From positions 1-44,843 of the forward strand of contig JBAXUY010000011.1 in NCBI GenBank assembly GCA_037129475.1: DNA of 44,843 nt, given 5' to 3'. The stretch is from RGVT01 sp037129475. Lineage in GTDB: Bacteria; Planctomycetota; Planctomycetia; Pirellulales; UBA1268. Below are positions 26,089 through 35,851 of this stretch, piece by piece. Numbering within the stretch: the first letter of the stretch is position 1; every line of letters starts with the position of its first letter. A model generated the notes under the pieces. The model was not told the origin of the DNA. It worked only from the letters and a program-made list of their open reading frames with translations, and did no database searches. The position numbers and the translations under genes are program-made.

Positions 26089-27246
26089 TCACGCTGTCGG
26101 AAACGCGACAGCCAGCCGATCGAGTGCGCGCATGAGCCGCTCGGTCGGGCAGGCGGTGTTGATGCGGATGAACCCCGGGAGGCCGAACTGGCGCCCGTCG
26201 GATGGGCCGAGGCCGGCTGCCTCGCAGGCGGCCTGCGGATCGGTGCTCCCCGTCGCGCGGCAGTCGATCCAGGCCAGATACGTGGCGGGCCACGAGAGAC
26301 AGGAAAGCCCCGGGATCGCGGCCACCCGTTCGAGCACGAGCGTCCGGTGTCGGCGCAGGAGTGCGACGAGTTCCCTCCGCCAGGCGTCGCCGTGCAGCCA
26401 TGCGGCCTCCGCCGCGGCATAGCCGAGCGGATTGACCATCGGCACGAGGCCCCCGCCCGCACTCCGCCAGCGACTCCTGAGTGACTCGTCGCCGATGATC
26501 GCCGCGGCGCAGCCGAGCCCCGCAAGATTCCAGGTTTTCGACGGAGCGACGAGGGTGATCGCGGTCCGGGCTGCCGGGTGGTCGAGGCTGGCAAACGGCA
26601 CATGCTGCGTGTCATCGTCGAGGACGAGGTCGGCCCAGATCTCGTCGCTCACCACCGTGATCCCGTGGCGTTCGGCCACGTCGGCCAACCGTACGAGTTC
26701 GTCGCGTGCATACACGGTGCCCGTCGGGTTGTGAGGGTGGCAAAGCCAGAGGAGTTTCGTGCGGGACGTGCCCGCGGCCTCGGCGAGTGCGTCGAAGTCG
26801 ATCGACCAGGAGTCGGCTCCCTGCACGAGCGGCACCCGCACGGAGGACCGGCCTGCGAGACCGGGCAGCCCGAGGAAGGGCGGGTAGACCGGCGTGAACG
26901 TCATGATGCCGTCGTCGGGTGCCGCGCAGAGCCGCGCCGTGAGTGCCAGCGCCGTCACGACGCCCGGCACAGCCACGATCCAGTCGGGGTCGACCGGCCA
27001 GCCGTGCCGGCTGGCGAGATGCCCGGCGAGTGCGGGGCGGAAGCCCGGCGGCTCGTGCGTGTAGCCGAACACGCCGTGATCGGTCCGCGCCCGGATGGCG
27101 TCGAGCACGACGTCCGGCGCCCGGAAATCCATGTCTGCCACCCACACCGGCAGCACGTCGCGGCCGGCCCAGCGGTCCCATTTTTCCGAGCCCGTTCCGC
27201 CCCGGTCGGGGCACGAGTCAAATGCGGCTTCGTCGCGTGAATGCAT
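26089..27246 (-). CDS. PatB/MalY-type cystathionine beta-lyase (PLP-dependent C-S lyase)
   Basis: 385 residues from the ATG at 27246; an ATG at 27282 that overlaps the preceding stop as ATGA is possible and would add 12 residues. Fold type I aminotransferase: RGGTGSEKWDR and VLPVWVADMDFRAPDVV at the N-terminus, LWLCHPHNPTGTVYARDEL in the centre, DEIWADLVL, and VAPSKTWNLAGLG with the PLP lysine at about residue 237. The end GFIRINTACP carries the substrate carboxylate arginine. PatB enzymes cleave cystathionine or other cysteine S-conjugates to pyruvate, ammonia and a thiol. It follows the baeRF gene closely and is probably the last gene of that transcript. Confidence 0.92.
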   Translation of the reverse strand: MHSRDEAAFDSCPDRGGTGSEKWDRWAGRDVLPVWVADMDFRAPDVVLDAIRARTDHGVFGYTHEPPGFRPALAGHLASRHGWPVDPDWIVAVPGVVTALALTARLCAAPDDGIMTFTPVYPPFLGLPGLAGRSSVRVPLVQGADSWSIDFDALAEAAGTSRTKLLWLCHPHNPTGTVYARDELVRLADVAERHGITVVSDEIWADLVLDDDTQHVPFASLDHPAARTAITLVAPSKTWNLAGLGCAAAIIGDESLRSRWRSAGGGLVPMVNPLGYAAAEAAWLHGDAWRRELVALLRRHRTLVLERVAAIPGLSCLSWPATYLAWIDCRATGSTDPQAACEAAGLGPSDGRQFGLPGFIRINTACPTERLMRALDRLAVAFPTA

Positions 27247-27278
27247 GGCGACCGCAGGATACCACCGCCACCCGCTCG

Positions 27279-28526
27279 TCATGCATAGCGGTAGATGGCC
27301 GCCACGCCACCTTCGGTGGGCATCCGGATGCGGTCGAGCGCGAGAATCTCGCCGCGGTGGAGGAGGACGGTTTCCGCGAGGGCGCCGAGCAGGTCCTCGG
27401 TGCGCATGGCCGGCTCGTCGCCCGACCGCGAGAGGTCGTCGGGAACCGCGCCGTCGGTCTCGATCGCGCCCGTCGCCCGATCAAAACGCCCCGGCTCGAA
27501 CCGGTCCTTTTCCAGCAACAGCACGGACACTTTCCCCGTCACCGCCGCCCGGGCAATGTCGGAGAGGTCCCCGGCGGCCAGCCCGCGGTCGCGGGCCACG
27601 GAGAATCGCCGCAGGGCATGCTCGATCACCCGGTCGTGGGCCCGCGCGAACACCGGCGCGACCAGTTCCGGCAGGCGTTCGGGCGGCAGCAGATGCGCGT
27701 CGTGCGGCACGAACTCGTCGAGCAGGTGGCGATTCATCGAGCATCCACGAAACACCGCCGCCAGCCGCGGCAGCGCCACGAGCACGAGCGGCAGGCCCGA
27801 CCGCCGCGAGACGCGTTCGTGCACGATTTCGTCCACGTATCGCAGGAAGATCTCGGTGTCGGCGTCGATGTCGTCCTGCTTCGATCCCGTGCCGCCGTGC
27901 ACGACGCTTCCCGCTGCGAGCCCGGCCGGCCCCATGCCGCGGAACACCCGGTGTGGCTGATAGGTTTCCGCGTCGATCGCCTCCGCGCGGACGAGCGCGG
28001 GTGGCCCGTCGGGCCCGTGAAGTGCCACCTGGTCGAGCGTGTCCGCCGTCCCGTCCACCAGGCAGCCCTCGTAGACATGTGCCTCGCGGCTGGTGAGGAC
28101 GAGGAGGTTGTAGCGATCGGTCGATGCTGCAAGACGCACCAGCGGCAGCGTGTGGAACCGCGACGCCACCATCGCCATGGGTTTCACCGGCACGGGCAAC
28201 AGGAACACCCGGGCCTTTCCCCCGGCCGCCAAGACGACGAGCCCGCGGCGGGTGTGCTCCCAGAAGCGGACAGTTTCGCCGAGCGTGTGCAGCGGCGCGA
28301 GCAGCCGGGCGGTTTCGGTGCGGGAATGGGTCAGGAGGAGAGCTGCCTCAAGCGCCTCGACCAGATGACGGTACGTCGGCCGATCGACCAGGTTGTCCGG
28401 CACCTTGCGGTGCGTCGGCATGCCGAGCGACAGGCAGGGGGCCGGGTGCTCAGCCACGGCCTCGCGCACCGTTTCGGGCGAGAGATGCACGATCTCGAGC
28501 GGATCGCCCGCGAACCAGGGTGCCAT
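27279..28526 (-). CDS. baeRF-family (archaeo-eukaryotic release factor 1-like) protein
   Basis: 415 residues from the ATG at 28526, chosen because GGAGG lies 9 bases upstream; a TTG at 28625, six bases after the DUF1501 stop, would add 33 residues. LSLGMPTHRKVPDN, then the long helix with LLLTHSRTETARLLAPL, FWEHTRRGLVVLAAGG and VASRFHTLPLVRLAASTDRYNLLVLTSREAHVYEG fit the bacterial eRF1-like domain families, some of which bind ribosomes in hibernation or rescue. The C-terminal half has PLVLVALPRLAAVFRG and ends in MPTEGGVAAIYRY, a common ending in these proteins. No GGQ-type loop is apparent. It is co-directional with DUF1501 and patB, so it may share their transcript. Confidence 0.8.
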   Translation of the reverse strand: MAPWFAGDPLEIVHLSPETVREAVAEHPAPCLSLGMPTHRKVPDNLVDRPTYRHLVEALEAALLLTHSRTETARLLAPLHTLGETVRFWEHTRRGLVVLAAGGKARVFLLPVPVKPMAMVASRFHTLPLVRLAASTDRYNLLVLTSREAHVYEGCLVDGTADTLDQVALHGPDGPPALVRAEAIDAETYQPHRVFRGMGPAGLAAGSVVHGGTGSKQDDIDADTEIFLRYVDEIVHERVSRRSGLPLVLVALPRLAAVFRGCSMNRHLLDEFVPHDAHLLPPERLPELVAPVFARAHDRVIEHALRRFSVARDRGLAAGDLSDIARAAVTGKVSVLLLEKDRFEPGRFDRATGAIETDGAVPDDLSRSGDEPAMRTEDLLGALAETVLLHRGEILALDRIRMPTEGGVAAIYRYA

Positions 28527-28631
28527 GCCGAACAGCCTCCAGAGGAAGGGGCGTCCGGCTGCCGGCGTCGTGGGCGACGCATCCCCGCGGCGAACATCGT
28601 TCGCATGCGGCCCGTCAAAAGGCAAGCGGCG

Positions 28632-30068
28632 TCACGCGAAGATCGCCTCGACCGGACGGCCTTTGCCATCCTCGGTGGCGTAGAAGGGGCGATTCTCGAT
28701 CTCGTACATCGTCTTCGGGCTGATGCCCAGGGCCGTGAACAACGTGGCATGCAGATCGGTGATGGTCACCGGGTTCTCGATCGCCACGCATGGCCGCTCG
28801 TCGGCCGTCTTTCCGTACACGAACCCCTTCTTGACGCCGCCACCGAACAGGACGACGCTCGAGCCGCCGGTAAAGTGCCGATGCTGGCCGTAGTGCTCGG
28901 GTTTCTGCAGAAAGTCCTTGGGCGAGCTCGCCTGATCTTTCGCCGTCGAGCCCGGCTGTCCCTCGGTGATCATGTCGCGGCTGAACTCGCTGGCGATGAC
29001 GACGAGCGTGCGCTCGAGCAGTCCGCGGGCCTCGAGATCGCGGATGAGCGTCGCGATCGGACGGTCGACCATGCGGTGAAGCTTCTCCATGCGTTCGTGG
29101 CCGCGCTCGTGCGTGTCCCAGTGGACGAACGGGATGTATTCGGTCGTCACCTCGACGTAGCGGGCGCCGTTCTCGACGAGCCGGCGGGCCAAGAGGCAGC
29201 CGCGGCCGAAGCGGCCTTCCTCGCCCCCGCTGTCGTACCGCTCCTGCACGTCCCTCGGCTCGAGCGTGATGTCGAACGCCTCCCGTTCCTTCGCGCCCAG
29301 GAGGCGGTGGGCGTTCTCCAGGCTGCGGAGCATCGACTCCTGGTGGTAGTCGCTGGTGAATTCGGCGTGTGGCGTGGCCTTCACGAGCCGCTTGAAGTGC
29401 TCGTAGCGATTGGCGAATCGCCCCGGCTCCATACCTTTCGGGGGCCGCACGGCCAGGGCCGCCTGTTCCGGATAGGGCAGGTTCATCGGGCCATATTCGC
29501 TGCCGAAGAAGCCGGCCGTGGTGAATGCCTTGATTTCCTCGTTTTCGCCGATGCCCTCCAGCCGCTGGCCGATGTTCACGAACGCCGGCATCACGGGATT
29601 GCGGGGCCCGAGAACGCGGCTCGTCCACGCACCGAGATGCGGGCAGGCCACCGTCTGCGGCGGAACGTACCCCGTGTGCCAGTGGTACTGGTGCCGCGAG
29701 TGGAGGATGCTGCCGAGATCGGGCTGCACGTGTGAACGAATGAGCGTGGCCCGGTCGAGCACGCGGGCGATCTCGGGAAGGCCGTCGGCGATCCGCACGC
29801 CGTCGATCGCCGTGGGAATGGAAGGAAACGTGCTGATCACGTCGGCGACGGCGAGCCCCGGTTCGAACGGCTTGTATTTCTTGGGGTCGAACGTATCGGG
29901 CGCGGCCATGCCGCCGGCCATCCAGAGCACGATGACGGCGTCGGCCTTCGGGGCTGGGTGCACGATCGTCGCCGGACCCGTGCTCGCCCGGGCCCGCGGT
30001 TCGGGCAGCGCCATCGTGGCGGTGGCCGCCGCAGCCAGGCTCTTCAAGAGTTCACGTCGGCTGTGCAT
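28632..30068 (-). CDS. DUF1501 protein, Tat-exported
   Basis: 478 residues. The start MHSRRELLKSLAAAATATMAL is a twin-arginine signal. The body fits DUF1501 (sulfatase/phosphatase-like fold): VIVLWMAGGMAAPDTFDPKK, LPEIARVLDRATLIRSHV, CLLARRLVENGARYVEVTTEY, HWDTHERGHERM, and RTLVVIASEFSRDMITEG. These are the typical metal-site blocks, but no enzymatic reaction is established for the family. AGGAGG lies 7 bases before the ATG, and the preceding gene's TAG overlaps it, so translation is coupled to the DUF1549/1553 protein. The two proteins are nearly always encoded together in planctomycetes. Confidence 0.93.
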   Translation of the reverse strand: MHSRRELLKSLAAAATATMALPEPRARASTGPATIVHPAPKADAVIVLWMAGGMAAPDTFDPKKYKPFEPGLAVADVISTFPSIPTAIDGVRIADGLPEIARVLDRATLIRSHVQPDLGSILHSRHQYHWHTGYVPPQTVACPHLGAWTSRVLGPRNPVMPAFVNIGQRLEGIGENEEIKAFTTAGFFGSEYGPMNLPYPEQAALAVRPPKGMEPGRFANRYEHFKRLVKATPHAEFTSDYHQESMLRSLENAHRLLGAKEREAFDITLEPRDVQERYDSGGEEGRFGRGCLLARRLVENGARYVEVTTEYIPFVHWDTHERGHERMEKLHRMVDRPIATLIRDLEARGLLERTLVVIASEFSRDMITEGQPGSTAKDQASSPKDFLQKPEHYGQHRHFTGGSSVVLFGGGVKKGFVYGKTADERPCVAIENPVTITDLHATLFTALGISPKTMYEIENRPFYATEDGKGRPVEAIFA

Positions 30069-30078
30069 GGAGTGCCTC

Positions 30079-32502
30079 CTATCGGATCAACTGAAATTCG
30101 GGGAGCATGACGATCGCCCACAGACAGTCGGCGATGCCCTCCGCGGTCGGCGTCTCGCCGAGCAATTCGCGTGCGGCGGCGGCCTCGGCGGGGGTCGGCT
30201 CCCGCCCCAACGCCGCCGCGAACATCCATTCGAGAATGGCCGCGGTTGACGGGCCGTGGGACCGGAGAATCGCCACGCCGCCGCGGGCGAATTCGTCGGC
30301 CAGGCTCTGCTCGTTGGCCAGTTGGATCGCCTCGAGCGTCGTGAGGTCGCTCGGGCGGCTGGTGACCACCTGATCGCGATTCGGCCGGCCGAGGGCGGCC
30401 ATCAACGCGGTGCCCTTCACGAGCACCGCCCTCACCATCGGCAGCGTGTCCGGGCCGATCGCATATACGAGTTTCGCGGCGAAGTCGGCCATCGCGGCGC
30501 TCCACGTGTTCTGGGTCGTGACGACGGCGGCGGGGGCCCAGTCGGTGGGCTCCTGTCCCTTGGGAAACGCCCCCTTGGCGTCGGGCGTGGCGCTGGTCCA
30601 CTGCCATGACTGGTCGCTGGCGATCGTGTGCGTCGCGCCATCGACGGTCTTCACACGCAGGTCGAACGTGAGGGCCGCGGGGCCGCCCGCGGCCCCGTTG
30701 GCGGCCGTGACGACGATCTCGTTGGCCCCTTTTCGGAGGTCGTTCGTGACGATCTCCATGACGGGCTTCGTCCAGTCGGTCCCCTTGGCGGCAGGCTTGC
30801 CGTTGACGACCACCGCCGCCTCGTTGTCGGCGGCGAACACGACGACCGCGTGCGCAGCAGCGCTCGGCAGGTTGAACGTCGTGCGGAAGGTGAGCTTCTC
30901 ACCCGGTGGCGAGGACGCCAGGTCGTTGGACCAGATCCATTTCGCCGCTGGCTCGACGTCGGCGTCGGCAGGCGGCTCGAATCGCAGCACCTCGGCGTCG
31001 GGCCGCGGCGGCGCCGTGTTCGTCAACTGCCAGACCGCGTCGGTGAACTGCTCGGCGGTCATCCGGCGCGGCAGGGGCCCTCGGAACACGTAGTCGCCGC
31101 CCTGGGGCTGTGCGGTGGCGGCCGGCGTGGCGGCGGCGTAGGCCTCCGACGTGCAGATCGTCTCGAGCACGTGCTTGACGTCCCACTGGGAATCGACGAG
31201 ATCCGCCGCGAGCATGTCGAGTAGATCCTCGCTCCAGGGCGGCAACCTCAGACTGTCGACCGGATGCACGACACCCCGGCCAATGAGCCGGTGCCACAGC
31301 CGGTTGACGAGCGTGCGCGACAGCCAGCCGTTTTCCGGCCTCGTCATCAGGGCGGCGAGCTGGTCGAGCCGCCGTGCAGGCGGCGCCTCGGGATCGACCT
31401 GGCCGAGATCGGCGAACAGCCACGCCGGCGTCGCCATCGTGCCGGTGGCCTTGTCGCAGCGATGCAATTCCAACGGCTGCGCCGAGACGATCGCCGCCAG
31501 ATCGTAGGTCTGCCGGAGTGTCCAGCGGTCGACGAACGAATCGTGGCAGCTGGCGCACTTCAGGTTGATGCCGAGAAACGTCTGGCCGACGTTCTGGGCG
31601 AACTGGATCGGCACGGTCTGGCTCGCGTTGACCGTGCCGCGCCACACGATCCCGTCGATGAAGCCCCGTGCGTCTTCCGTGGGCGCGATCAAGCCACGCA
31701 CGAACTGGTCGAACGGCTTGTTCTGCACGAGCGACGTGTGGAGCCATCGCGTGATCTGCCGCCGGCCTCCCGTGATGAAGCCGGTGCCCGTGTAGTCGTT
31801 CCGCAACAGGTCGTTCCAGAACGTCATCCAGTGTTCGGCATAGGCGACGCGATCGGCAAGCAGCTCGCGGACGAGCGCGGTCCGCTTCTCTGGCGTTTGG
31901 TCCGCCACGAATCGCGCGACACGGTCGGGATCGGGAAGGAGGCCGACGAGATCGAGGCTCGCGCGGCGGATGAACGTGCGATCGTCCGCCCGCGGAGGTC
32001 GGGCGACACCCTTGTCGTGCCAGTAGGCGTCGACGATGCGGTCGACGGGGTTCGTGCGGCCGTCCTGGGGCGGCGGCAGATCGACCCGCCGCAACGCCAG
32101 CGGCGGTTCCCAGGTCGTCCGTTTGAAGGCGAACCCCGGCTCCCACGGCGCCTCGTCGTCGATCCATCGCTTCAGGACGGCGATCGCCTCCGGGGGCAGC
32201 GGATCGCCCTCGCTCGGCATCCGATAGTCAGGATCGTCGCTCGTGATCCGCGCGATGATTTCACTGTCGGCCGCGTGGCCCGCAACGATCCCGGGGGTCC
32301 CGGAGTCCCCGCCGGTGAGCAGGTCTTCGCGAGTGTTCATCGAGAAGCCGCCCTGGCGGGCGTCGCCGGCGTGGCACTCACCGCAGTGCTTCTTGATGAG
32401 CGGCACGACCTCGTGGGCGAAGTCGACGGCGCGGGCCGACGAAAAACACGCCGCCGCCCCGCAGCCGAGCCATGCCATGATGCACCGTCGCAACACGTTC
32501 AT
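30079..32502 (-). CDS. DUF1549/DUF1553 protein with cytochrome c module and inserted beta-sandwich
   Basis: 807 residues, exported (leader to about residue 25). Order of parts: planctomycete cytochrome c-type module with CGECH (Cys40, Cys43, His44), DUF1549 from about residue 150 with FIRRASLDLVGLLPDPD and CASCHDSF, then DUF1553 from about 390 with LSRTLVNRLWHRLIGRGVV. Residues about 514-640 interrupt DUF1553 with a beta-sandwich-like stretch, AAKWIWSNDLASSP through SDQSWQWTS; a similar stretch is near the N-terminus of the upstream gene's product. The function of the DUF1549/1553 pair is unknown, and a role in polysaccharide breakdown or electron transfer is only proposed. GGAGG lies 9 bases before the ATG. 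Confidence 0.92.
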   Translation of the reverse strand: MNVLRRCIMAWLGCGAAACFSSARAVDFAHEVVPLIKKHCGECHAGDARQGGFSMNTREDLLTGGDSGTPGIVAGHAADSEIIARITSDDPDYRMPSEGDPLPPEAIAVLKRWIDDEAPWEPGFAFKRTTWEPPLALRRVDLPPPQDGRTNPVDRIVDAYWHDKGVARPPRADDRTFIRRASLDLVGLLPDPDRVARFVADQTPEKRTALVRELLADRVAYAEHWMTFWNDLLRNDYTGTGFITGGRRQITRWLHTSLVQNKPFDQFVRGLIAPTEDARGFIDGIVWRGTVNASQTVPIQFAQNVGQTFLGINLKCASCHDSFVDRWTLRQTYDLAAIVSAQPLELHRCDKATGTMATPAWLFADLGQVDPEAPPARRLDQLAALMTRPENGWLSRTLVNRLWHRLIGRGVVHPVDSLRLPPWSEDLLDMLAADLVDSQWDVKHVLETICTSEAYAAATPAATAQPQGGDYVFRGPLPRRMTAEQFTDAVWQLTNTAPPRPDAEVLRFEPPADADVEPAAKWIWSNDLASSPPGEKLTFRTTFNLPSAAAHAVVVFAADNEAAVVVNGKPAAKGTDWTKPVMEIVTNDLRKGANEIVVTAANGAAGGPAALTFDLRVKTVDGATHTIASDQSWQWTSATPDAKGAFPKGQEPTDWAPAAVVTTQNTWSAAMADFAAKLVYAIGPDTLPMVRAVLVKGTALMAALGRPNRDQVVTSRPSDLTTLEAIQLANEQSLADEFARGGVAILRSHGPSTAAILEWMFAAALGREPTPAEAAAARELLGETPTAEGIADCLWAIVMLPEFQLIR

Positions 32503-32551
32503 GATCGTGATCCTCCCTCAACGCCAGGCCGCGGGGATATGGGCACCGTCG

Positions 32552-35500
32552 CTACTTGCGCTTGAATCGGGCGTCCTGCGGCCTGTCGCGGGACAGGGCG
32601 TAGGCCAGGAGGTCGAGCACCTCGCGCTCGTTGAGCTGGTCGAGGAGGCCCTTCGGCATCAGTGATTCGGTGGCCGGCAGGACCTCCTCGATGTCGGCCC
32701 GGGCGAGCTTCACGAACTTCGTCGCGTCCTCGGGGTCGGTGACGATCGTGATCGTCTCCGGTGTCTCGTCCACGATCCGTCCGCTCACCACCTTGCCGTC
32801 GGCCGTCTGCACGATGCTCGCCTTGTACTGGTCGGAGACGACCTTGCTCGGATGGACGATCGCTTCGACGAGGTCCTTGAGTTGGAACCTGCCGGCGACC
32901 TGCGTGAGGTCGGGTCCCGTGGCGCCGCCCTCCTCGCCGAAGCGGTGGCAGACGACGCAGCGTGCCGCCGCGAACATCCGCTTGCCATGCTCGAAGTCGC
33001 GGCCCTTCGCCAGGCCGTCAGGGCCCGGCTTGGCGGCCAGTGCGAGCACCTCGTCGAGGGTCCACGCGTGGCCGGGGCCCTCCGGCTTCGGCAGCGGCGG
33101 CGGCGTGTACGGCGTGCGGACGCCGAGCGTCTCGAGCGCCATCTTTTCAGTATCGGTGAGGTGCGCGAGGCTCTCGTTTTCCATGTTGAGGAGAAACCGA
33201 CGGAAGCTGTTGCCCCCGGCCCATTCCCGTGCCCGGGCAAACCACGCGTAGTAGCCCTTGCGGTCGGACGGGGCCCAGGAATCCTTCTCGCCCACGGTTC
33301 GCAGGACATAGGCGTAGTGGATCTGGAGCAGATCCGCCCGCTTCTCGAGCGAGGCACGGACGGCGTTGCCGTAATGGGCATTCCGCTCGAGCAACTGCCG
33401 GAGATCGGCCTCGCTCGGGGCGAGGTTGGTGGTGGCGGCCGACTGCGTCGGCGCGGCGAGCATGCCGACGAGCTTCGGCACGATGCCGGGCGCCCGCAGG
33501 GCCACGAGCACGCTCGACAGTTCACGGTCGAGGTCGAAATGGCCGGAGGGAAAGAACGGCCCGAGCCGGTTGGTGATCCGGGCCTTGGCCTCGGCCGGCG
33601 GCTCGCCCAGCCGGACGATCGCGAGTTCATAGGCCCGTGCGAGGTCGATCCGGCCCGCGATGTCGAGCACCTCAGGATCGATCCGGTCGAGGGCTGCAAG
33701 CACCGCCGGCAAGGCCCCCGGATCCGCCTGGTGGGCGACGGCGATGGCGGCCGTGATCACGGCGTGCGGATGAGCGGCCGCGAGGGCCTTCTCCTGCCAG
33801 AGTTCGAGCGGCTGGTGCTCGAGCGCCACGCGGGCAGCGGACCGGATGAACTGGTCGGGGCTGGCGAGGCTGGGCAGGGCCTTGGCAACCGCCGCAGCCG
33901 GATCGTCCACGCGCCGATGCAGGGCTTCGAGGTCGTGCCGCAGCGCCCGCTCGGCGGCGCCGGCTGCCACGCGGCCGTCGACGGCCGCGGTCGATTCGGA
34001 ACCGGCATACGTGACTCTATACAGCTCGCTTTGGCCCCCGCGGCCGCCGACGGCGAAGTAGAGCGCGCCATCGCGGCCGACCGTCACGTCGGTGAGCGGC
34101 AGCGGCGTCCGCGACACGAACTCCTCCTTCGTGCCGGCATAGGTCGAGCCCGAGGGCTCGAGGTGAATCGCATACATCGTCCCGAACGTCCAGTCGCAGA
34201 CGAACAGGGCCTGCTGGTACGTGGCCGGAAACTTCGTGCCATAGCCGAACGTCACGCCCACGGGGGACCCGGGTCCGATGTTCACGAGCGCCGGCAGGCT
34301 GTCGGGAAACGACGCCGCCCACTTGCCTGAGCCACTGCGCCAGCCCAAGTCGCTGCCGCTCGGGGCGTGGTTCACCCGCGTGGGGCGGTACCACGGCATG
34401 CCGAAATCCCACTCCATGTCGGCGTCGTAGACGAACATCTCGCCGTCGGCGTTGAAGGCGAAGTCGTAGGGATTGCGGTAGCCGGCGGTCCAGATTTCCC
34501 ATGCCTTGCCGTCGCGGTCGGTGCTCACGACATAGCCGCCAGGGGCGAGGATCCCGACCGCGTGGCCGCCGGCGTCCCACATCCGGGGAATGATCTGGTC
34601 TTCGTCCCAGTTCGCCGGCAGCCGACTCGACGCGTCGGCGGGCAGCTCGACCCGGCGCTGCGTCGAGCGAATGCCACCCATCGTCTGTGGTTCCGTGACG
34701 TTCTTCACCTCGAACGGCGTCTTCGTGTGGTTGCCGCAGATGATGAACAGCCGCTGGCCATCGGGAGACAAGAGGATGTTGTGGGGCCCATGCTCACCGC
34801 CGCCGGGAAACGCGCGGAGTTTTTCGACCGTGTCGAGCGTGTCGTCGGCATTCGTGTCGGTGACGCGGTACAGGCCGCTGCCTGGACCGCCGTTGCAGAC
34901 CACGTAGAGCGCATCGAACGCCCAGAGAAGCCCCTGGGCACTCGAGAGCGGCACAGGGATCTTTTCGACGAGCGTTTCGCCCGAGCCGCCGAGCGGCGCG
35001 GGGGTGATCCGGACGAGTCCTTTGTCGCCTTGGTCGCTGGCGATGATGCGTCCCTTGGCATCGGTCGTGAGCACGACCCACGATCCCAGTTCGTCGCGCG
35101 GCACGACGAACAGCCGCTCCACGCGGAACCCGGCCGGCACGACGAACGGTGGCGTGTCGGCGGGCTGCCGCCCGCCGACAGCGAGGACGTCGCCCCACGG
35201 ACCTTTGCCCGGTTCGGCGACCACCCGCAGGGCGACGGGGTTCGGCGGTGTGAGCGTGTCGAAGGCGCTCCACGAGGCATCGCTTTCGACCACCCGCACG
35301 CCGCCGTCGGGGTCGGTGAGCACGAGACGGCAGGAAAAACCGGCGAGACCGCCGGCGTTGGCCACGACTGCCGCGAGCTCGTTGTCACCGTCACGGAGAT
35401 GCTTGCTGACATCGACTGCGAGTGGCTTTTCCCAGGTGTCGCTGGCCGCGACTTCGGTGCCATTGACGAACAGCCGCATCCGGTTGTCGCAGGTGGCCAC

Positions 35501-35749
35501 GAGCACCGCCGCTGCGGCTCCACCACGAAATGACTTCGTGAGCCGGTATTCGCGCCGCTCGTCGGGGCCCCAGATCCACGGGGCCAGCGCGGGTTGGCCG
35601 GCAGGATTCGCCACCGGTTGGGCTGCGGAGGCGAGGGGCATGGCCTCGGGCCGCTGTTTCCACGCGGGATCGGTGGGGTCCGCGGCGCGGCCGGACATGG
35701 CCACGATGCACGCAAGCAGGGCGGAGACGACGGCCGTCGTGGAACGCAT
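32552..35749 (-). CDS. PVC-type heme-binding CxxCH protein with beta-propeller
   Basis: 1065 residues from the ATG at 35749, which has GAGG 6 bases upstream and starts a signal peptide (TTAVVSALLACIVAMSGRAAD). Residues about 56-165 are a beta-sandwich-like module (APWIWGPDERREYRL to ESDASWSAFD). The planctomycete dehydrogenase-like beta-propeller follows to about 560, with AQGLLWAFDALYVVCNGG and GEHGPHNILLSPDGQRL. A helical HEAT-like region (about 570-880) precedes a C-terminal cytochrome c domain with CVVCH (Cys931, Cys934, His935) and GPDLTQVAGRF. It is the first gene of the operon with DUF1549/1553 and DUF1501; 49 bases separate it from the next. The family may oxidise sugars or polyols periplasmically, which is unproven. 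Confidence 0.93.
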   Translation of the reverse strand: MRSTTAVVSALLACIVAMSGRAADPTDPAWKQRPEAMPLASAAQPVANPAGQPALAPWIWGPDERREYRLTKSFRGGAAAAVLVATCDNRMRLFVNGTEVAASDTWEKPLAVDVSKHLRDGDNELAAVVANAGGLAGFSCRLVLTDPDGGVRVVESDASWSAFDTLTPPNPVALRVVAEPGKGPWGDVLAVGGRQPADTPPFVVPAGFRVERLFVVPRDELGSWVVLTTDAKGRIIASDQGDKGLVRITPAPLGGSGETLVEKIPVPLSSAQGLLWAFDALYVVCNGGPGSGLYRVTDTNADDTLDTVEKLRAFPGGGEHGPHNILLSPDGQRLFIICGNHTKTPFEVKNVTEPQTMGGIRSTQRRVELPADASSRLPANWDEDQIIPRMWDAGGHAVGILAPGGYVVSTDRDGKAWEIWTAGYRNPYDFAFNADGEMFVYDADMEWDFGMPWYRPTRVNHAPSGSDLGWRSGSGKWAASFPDSLPALVNIGPGSPVGVTFGYGTKFPATYQQALFVCDWTFGTMYAIHLEPSGSTYAGTKEEFVSRTPLPLTDVTVGRDGALYFAVGGRGGQSELYRVTYAGSESTAAVDGRVAAGAAERALRHDLEALHRRVDDPAAAVAKALPSLASPDQFIRSAARVALEHQPLELWQEKALAAAHPHAVITAAIAVAHQADPGALPAVLAALDRIDPEVLDIAGRIDLARAYELAIVRLGEPPAEAKARITNRLGPFFPSGHFDLDRELSSVLVALRAPGIVPKLVGMLAAPTQSAATTNLAPSEADLRQLLERNAHYGNAVRASLEKRADLLQIHYAYVLRTVGEKDSWAPSDRKGYYAWFARAREWAGGNSFRRFLLNMENESLAHLTDTEKMALETLGVRTPYTPPPLPKPEGPGHAWTLDEVLALAAKPGPDGLAKGRDFEHGKRMFAAARCVVCHRFGEEGGATGPDLTQVAGRFQLKDLVEAIVHPSKVVSDQYKASIVQTADGKVVSGRIVDETPETITIVTDPEDATKFVKLARADIEEVLPATESLMPKGLLDQLNEREVLDLLAYALSRDRPQDARFKRK

Positions 35750-35851
35750 GGGTGCCTCGCGACTGGGGGTGGGCAGGGCGATCCCTATACAATACCGCTC
35801 CGGGAGCCCTCCGCGAGCGGCACCGTCGCCCCCGAGCCCATTCCGCAACTC

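Noticed and set aside
32578..32600. CCTGTC/GGACAGG words near the end of the PVC heme protein gene as a fifth hairpin repeat
   Set aside because: The words lie inside the coding sequence, with a different loop and order, and lack the TAG flank.
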